DNA of 37,901 nucleotides from an uncultured Sphingobacteriaceae bacterium. GTDB lineage: Bacteria > Bacteroidota > Bacteroidia > Sphingobacteriales > Sphingobacteriaceae. The position numbers and the translations under genes were made by a program. Under the pieces are notes generated by a model that was not told where the DNA came from, searched no databases, and saw nothing but the letters and a program-made list of their open reading frames with translations. Positions 34,646-37,901 of the stretch are shown here, in pieces. How positions within the stretch are numbered: the first letter of the stretch is position 1; each line of letters opens with the position of its first letter. The DNA lies in NCBI GenBank assembly GCA_937875035.1, contig CALNCF010000328.1:1-37901 (forward strand). The letters are read 5' to 3'.

Positions 34646-36070
34646 ATGCACGCTCCAGAATTACTTACCAGATACCTCGGACATTCTCCTACCGCCGAAC
34701 AGCAAAAGCTGTTCGTGATGCTGGATACATTCCTGCAATCCGATCAGCCCTGGTCGGCCTTTGTATTAAAGGGCTATGCGGGTACCGGAAAGACCACGGC
34801 TATTTCGGCCCTGGTTAAGATGCTGGCCGGGTATAAGCTGAAATCTGTGCTGCTGGCTCCTACCGGGAGAGCCGCCAAGGTGCTGGCCGGGTATTCGGGC
34901 AGGCAGGCCTATACCATTCATAAAAAGATCTACCGGAAGAAATCGGCCACCGATTTCGGATCGGCTTTCGTGCTGGCCGAGAACAAGCATAAGGGAACCA
35001 TTTTCATTGTGGATGAGGCCTCGATGATCACCGACCAGCGCAACGATACCGACCTTGGACCGAAGCAGTCGGGCGGACTGCTGCACGACCTGGTACGTTA
35101 TGTATACGAAACCGATACGAACTGCCGCATTATCTTCGTCGGGGATACGGCCCAGCTCCCGCCGGTAGGCTCGCAGGAAAGCCCCGCGCTGTCGGAAGCG
35201 CTGCTGAAACAGGAGTATGACCTGGAGGTGCATTCCATCGAGCTGAAAGAAGTGCTGCGACAGGATAAATCATCGGGGATCCTTGAAAATGCGACGGCTG
35301 TACGCGACCTGATCTCTTCGGAAGACATCAAGGCACCCCGTTTCCAGACCAAGGGCTTTCCTGATTTTTACCGCATCAACGGGGAGCGCCTGCTCGACGG
35401 GCTGAACTATGCCTATGATAAATACGGGGTAGAGAACACCCTGGTGGTGTGCCGTTCCAATAAGTCGGCGAACCTGTATAACCAGCATATCCGTGCGCAG
35501 ATCCTGTACCGGGAAGAAGAGATCACCGGGGGCGATCATATCATGATCGTGAAGAACAATTATTTCTGGCTTCCGGAAGAATCGGAAAGTGCCTTTATCG
35601 CGAATGGCGACATCGCTAAAGTGATCCGCATCCGGGCCGAGCAGGAAATTCATGGCTTCCGGTTCTGCGAAGCTACGCTCCAGATGATCGACATTCCCGG
35701 TGAGCCCATCATTACGGCCAAGATCATGCTGGATACCCTGAGCTCGGAAAGCCCGAACCTTGCCTACGATCAGCAGAAGTCTTTATACGATTCCGTTCTA
35801 AAAGATTACGAATGGATCAAAACAAAGAAGGAGCGGATGGAGAAGATCAGGAACGATCCCTTTTATAATGCCTTGCAGATCAAGTTCGCTTATGCCGTTA
35901 CCTGCCATAAGTCGCAGGGCGGGCAATGGCCCTGTGTGTTTATTGACCAGGGGTATTTAACAGAAGAGATGCTGAATAAGGATTTCCTGAGATGGCTGTA
36001 CACGGCGATCACCCGTGCCAGCAAGGAAGTATTCCTGGTGAACTTCAACGGGATGTTCTTCGGTCAGTAA
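34646..36070 (+). CDS. RecD-like superfamily 1 DNA helicase
   Basis: A 474-residue ATP-dependent helicase of the RecD/Dda group. Motif I is GYAGTGKT (43-50), motif Ia follows in LLAPTGRAAKVLAGYSGR, Walker B is TIFIVDEASMI (about 111-121) and motif III is IIFVGDTAQLPPVGSQ (about 169-184). The C-terminal RecA-like domain carries TCHKSQGGQW (near 428-437) and LYTAITRASKEVFLV (motif VI). It is much shorter than RecD of the RecBCD complex and lacks an N-terminal nuclease-associated domain, so it acts alone or with unknown partners in repair or replication. The 3' end overlaps arfB on the other strand by seven bases. Confidence 0.92.
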   Translation: MHAPELLTRYLGHSPTAEQQKLFVMLDTFLQSDQPWSAFVLKGYAGTGKTTAISALVKMLAGYKLKSVLLAPTGRAAKVLAGYSGRQAYTIHKKIYRKKSATDFGSAFVLAENKHKGTIFIVDEASMITDQRNDTDLGPKQSGGLLHDLVRYVYETDTNCRIIFVGDTAQLPPVGSQESPALSEALLKQEYDLEVHSIELKEVLRQDKSSGILENATAVRDLISSEDIKAPRFQTKGFPDFYRINGERLLDGLNYAYDKYGVENTLVVCRSNKSANLYNQHIRAQILYREEEITGGDHIMIVKNNYFWLPEESESAFIANGDIAKVIRIRAEQEIHGFRFCEATLQMIDIPGEPIITAKIMLDTLSSESPNLAYDQQKSLYDSVLKDYEWIKTKKERMEKIRNDPFYNALQIKFAYAVTCHKSQGGQWPCVFIDQGYLTEEMLNKDFLRWLYTAITRASKEVFLVNFNGMFFGQ

Positions 36071-36468
36071 TCCGGACGCCGGCTCTGCTTACGTTCCGAC
36101 CGCTGCTTCTTTTCACTGAGCCTTTTCTCTACCGATGATCTTGTAGGACGAGTCGCTTTGCGGGGGTTATCCCTGTGTAAGGCCCGCTGCAGCACCTGCA
36201 CCAGCTTCTGTATGGCTTTTTCCTTGTTCAGGTACTGCGATCGCTCCTCTTCGCAGGTAACATGCACCGCTCCGTCTTTATTCAGGTAGCGGCCCAGGCG
36301 ACTGCTCAGCAATGCCTTCTCCTCTTCGTCAAATAAAGCCGATGCCGTAAAATCGAAGATCAGCTCCACTTTCGATGACACTTTGTTCACATGCTGCCCA
36401 CCTTTACCCCCGCTCCGGGAAGTCTTATAATGCAACTCTTTCCTGAGATCATCCACCGGTATATTCAT
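36064..36468 (-). CDS. arfB: Alternative ribosome-rescue factor ArfB (peptidyl-tRNA hydrolase)
   Basis: ArfB frees ribosomes stalled without a stop codon by hydrolysing peptidyl-tRNA. The 134-residue protein has the catalytic GGQ motif in TSRSGGKGGQHVNKV (residues 16-30) and the basic C-terminal tail that inserts into the mRNA channel (SEKKQRSERKQSRRPDY). Length and layout are typical of ArfB, not of full release factors, which have extra codon-recognition domains. The gene overlaps the convergent helicase by seven bases. Confidence 0.95.
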   Translation of the reverse strand: MNIPVDDLRKELHYKTSRSGGKGGQHVNKVSSKVELIFDFTASALFDEEEKALLSSRLGRYLNKDGAVHVTCEEERSQYLNKEKAIQKLVQVLQRALHRDNPRKATRPTRSSVEKRLSEKKQRSERKQSRRPDY

Positions 36469-36499
36469 GGGGTAAAAATAGATAATCTCTAAAAATAAT

Positions 36500-36507
36500 T
36501 ACCTTCG
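36500..36507 (+). promoter_or_regulatory. Putative -7 box of porQ
   Basis: TACCTTCG lies 32 bases before the porQ ATG (36540), one mismatch from TAnnTTTG. It is the same variant seen before the TonB receptor (TACGTTCG). Confidence 0.35.
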
Positions 36508-36539
36508 CTTTGCGTTTAGAGCGCAGCTAATACCCTTTT

Positions 36540-37592
36540 ATGCGAAATACCTTACTTTCTGTACTGTTCATTCTAACATCCGGCCTTACCGGAACGGCAT
36601 TCGCACAGAACGGGGGATTAACGGCGTACCGCTTCCTGGGTCTGCCCCCTTCGGCCCGGACCACCGCGCTTGGCGGGAACCTGATCCCGGTCATGGACGA
36701 TGACCTGAACAACGCAGTACAGAACCCGGCGCTGCTTAACCAAAGCATGCATAACCAGATCGTGGCCAATACGGCTAACTTCCTGTCGGATATCCGCTAT
36801 GGGTATGTAGCCTACGCACATCACATCAGGAACGCCGGAACCTTTTCGGCAGGCATTCAGCGTATTAATTACGGCGACTTTAACGAAACCAACGAAAACG
36901 GGGATGTGCTCGGCAGCTTTACGGCCCGTGAAAACATGTTCCATCTGTCGTACGCCAACCAATACCACCAGTTCTCTTACGGTACCAGCATGAAATATGT
37001 CGGAGGCTCGTACGAGAGCTATCATTCGGGCGCCCTGCTCTTCGATCTTGGCGGTACTTATTTCGACACAGTTTCGAATTTCACAGCATCCTTTGTATTG
37101 AAAAATATAGGCTGGCAGGTACAAAGCCTGTACGGGGAGAAAGAAGCCATGCCTTTCGAGGCCCAGTTCGGCCTTTCCAAAAGGCTGAAGCATGCTCCTT
37201 TCCGCTTCTCGCTGATCGCCCATAACCTCCAGAAGTTCGACCTGACCTATTACGACCCCAACGATCCTGACCAGGAAATAGACCTGGCAACAGGCTTACC
37301 GATCAGGAAGAAATACAATCTTGCCGATAAATTCGCGCGCCACCTCATCATCGGTACCGAGGTAATCTTCTCTAAAAACTTCCAGGTGCGGGTGGGCTAC
37401 GACCACCAGCGCAGAAAAGAGCTGGCATTGAAAAGCCGCGCTTCTACCGCCGGTTTTTCCTGGGGCTTCGGCTTAAAAATCAAGAAGGTGGGCTTTAGCT
37501 ACGGAAGCGCCCGTTATCACCTGGCCGGATCGACCAATATGTTCAGTATCAGCGTAAATCCGAACGATTTTCTGTCGCGCAAAAAATCCTGA
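36540..37592 (+). CDS. porQ: Type IX secretion system protein PorQ
   Basis: A 350-residue outer-membrane protein of the PorQ family, needed with PorV, PorU and PorZ for attaching and processing T9SS cargo. The signal peptide is MRNTLLSVLFILTSGLTGTAFA. The mature start has FLGLPPSARTTALGGNLIPV and NNAVQNPALL, with LSYANQYHQFSYGTSMKYVGG in the middle; these are the typical blocks of the PorV/PorQ (FadL-like barrel) group. The order porQ then cmk is the arrangement I expect in Bacteroidota. The T9SS-sorted proteases at 9695 and 23702 are likely clients of the same machinery. It is distinguished from PorV by its shorter length. Confidence 0.93.
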   Translation: MRNTLLSVLFILTSGLTGTAFAQNGGLTAYRFLGLPPSARTTALGGNLIPVMDDDLNNAVQNPALLNQSMHNQIVANTANFLSDIRYGYVAYAHHIRNAGTFSAGIQRINYGDFNETNENGDVLGSFTARENMFHLSYANQYHQFSYGTSMKYVGGSYESYHSGALLFDLGGTYFDTVSNFTASFVLKNIGWQVQSLYGEKEAMPFEAQFGLSKRLKHAPFRFSLIAHNLQKFDLTYYDPNDPDQEIDLATGLPIRKKYNLADKFARHLIIGTEVIFSKNFQVRVGYDHQRRKELALKSRASTAGFSWGFGLKIKKVGFSYGSARYHLAGSTNMFSISVNPNDFLSRKKS

Positions 37593-37611
37593 AACGCATC
37601 TTATTTTTAGT

Positions 37612-37619
37612 TACCTTTG
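37612..37619 (+). promoter_or_regulatory. -7 box TACCTTTG of cmk
   Basis: Exact match to TAnnTTTG, ending seven bases before the cmk ATG at 37627, which again implies a leaderless or very short-leader transcript. No clear -33 element is seen in the 3' end of porQ. Confidence 0.55.
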
Positions 37620-37626
37620 GCCTCGT

Positions 37627-37901
37627 ATGCCTCAAACTATTCGCATAGCCATCGACGGGTATTCTTCCTGCGGAAAAAGTACGCTGGCCAAAGCTTTGGC
37701 AAAACGAATCGATTTCACCTATATCGATTCGGGAGCGATGTATCGTTGCGTTACCCTGTACATGCTGGAGCATGCTATCGACACCGATGATCATGCCGCC
37801 GTCAGCGAAGCGCTGGAGCATATCCACATCGATATGAAGAAAGGACGTTTCTTCCTGAACGACGCAGATGTATCTGAAGCGATCCGTAATATGGTTATTT
37901 C
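37627..37901 (+). CDS. cmk: (d)CMP kinase, N-terminal part
   Basis: Cytidylate kinase phosphorylates CMP and dCMP with ATP. The visible 91 residues start MPQTIRIAIDGYSSCGKSTL, with the P-loop DGYSSCGKST (10-19), then KRIDFTYIDSGAMYRCVTLY, the Cmk-specific IDSGAMYR block that binds the nucleotide. The gene runs off the end of the window, so its 3' part is not visible. The start is supported by the family N terminus and by the promoter box seven bases upstream. Confidence 0.96.
   Translation, partial: MPQTIRIAIDGYSSCGKSTLAKALAKRIDFTYIDSGAMYRCVTLYMLEHAIDTDDHAAVSEALEHIHIDMKKGRFFLNDADVSEAIRNMVI

Noticed and set aside
1..37901. CRISPR array, insertion sequence or prophage
   Set aside because: No evenly spaced direct repeats, transposase, integrase or phage structural gene was found on either strand.

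Overview
The window looks like chromosomal DNA of a Bacteroidota bacterium, most likely Chitinophagales or a relative. The evidence is two secreted proteins with type IX secretion (T9SS) C-terminal sorting domains, a PorQ homologue next to cmk, a TonB-dependent outer-membrane receptor, phylum-typical families (DUF3822, DUF6702), few Shine-Dalgarno sequences, and promoter -7 boxes of the TAnnTTTG type. Most of the window is moderately GC-rich. Two stretches (about 5.5-9.6 kb and 15.3-17.5 kb) are clearly AT-rich and carry accessory genes.

Layout. 1-1110: the 3' end of nrdA, a small Cys-rich CWC protein and a hotdog acyl-CoA thioesterase, all on +. 1240-2158: a frameshifted metallophosphoesterase. 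2472-4910: a TonB-dependent receptor. 5056-5400: an ArsC/Spx-like protein with a strong terminator. 5500-9600: AT-rich accessory island with a tight three-gene operon of unknown function (membrane coiled-coil protein, unknown protein, HEPN-like helical protein), then a truncated and a complete RadC-like JAB gene on either side of a DUF3892 gene. 9695-14808: a giant T9SS-secreted subtilisin-like protein interrupted by a frameshift. 14897-15244: yjdM. 15434-17339: second AT-rich island, a PIN-GNAT-PUA/EVE-like fusion gene followed by an ASCH gene. 17614-20148: lon. 20211-23648: HupE/UreJ-like membrane protein, M1 metallopeptidase, DUF6702 protein. 23702-26344: T9SS-secreted M4 metalloprotease. 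26474-29062: clpB. 29206-30264: pyrE and an SRPBCC protein. 30272-31225: a damaged NUDIX gene and a lipoprotein. 31215-33079: DUF3822, rsmD, coaD. 33176-34429: CPA1 cation/proton antiporter. 34646-36070: RecD-like helicase. 36064-36468: arfB. 36540-37901: porQ and the start of cmk.

How they fit together: the core is housekeeping (nucleotide synthesis, CoA synthesis, rRNA methylation, ribosome rescue, protein quality control by Lon and ClpB) mixed with cell-envelope and secretion functions (receptor, T9SS component, T9SS cargo proteases). The best candidates for an undescribed system are the 5812-8196 operon and the PIN-GNAT-PUA/ASCH pair. Both look like defence or toxin modules, but no function can be proven from sequence alone. 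Three genes carry apparent frameshifts, so either gene decay or assembly indels must be considered.
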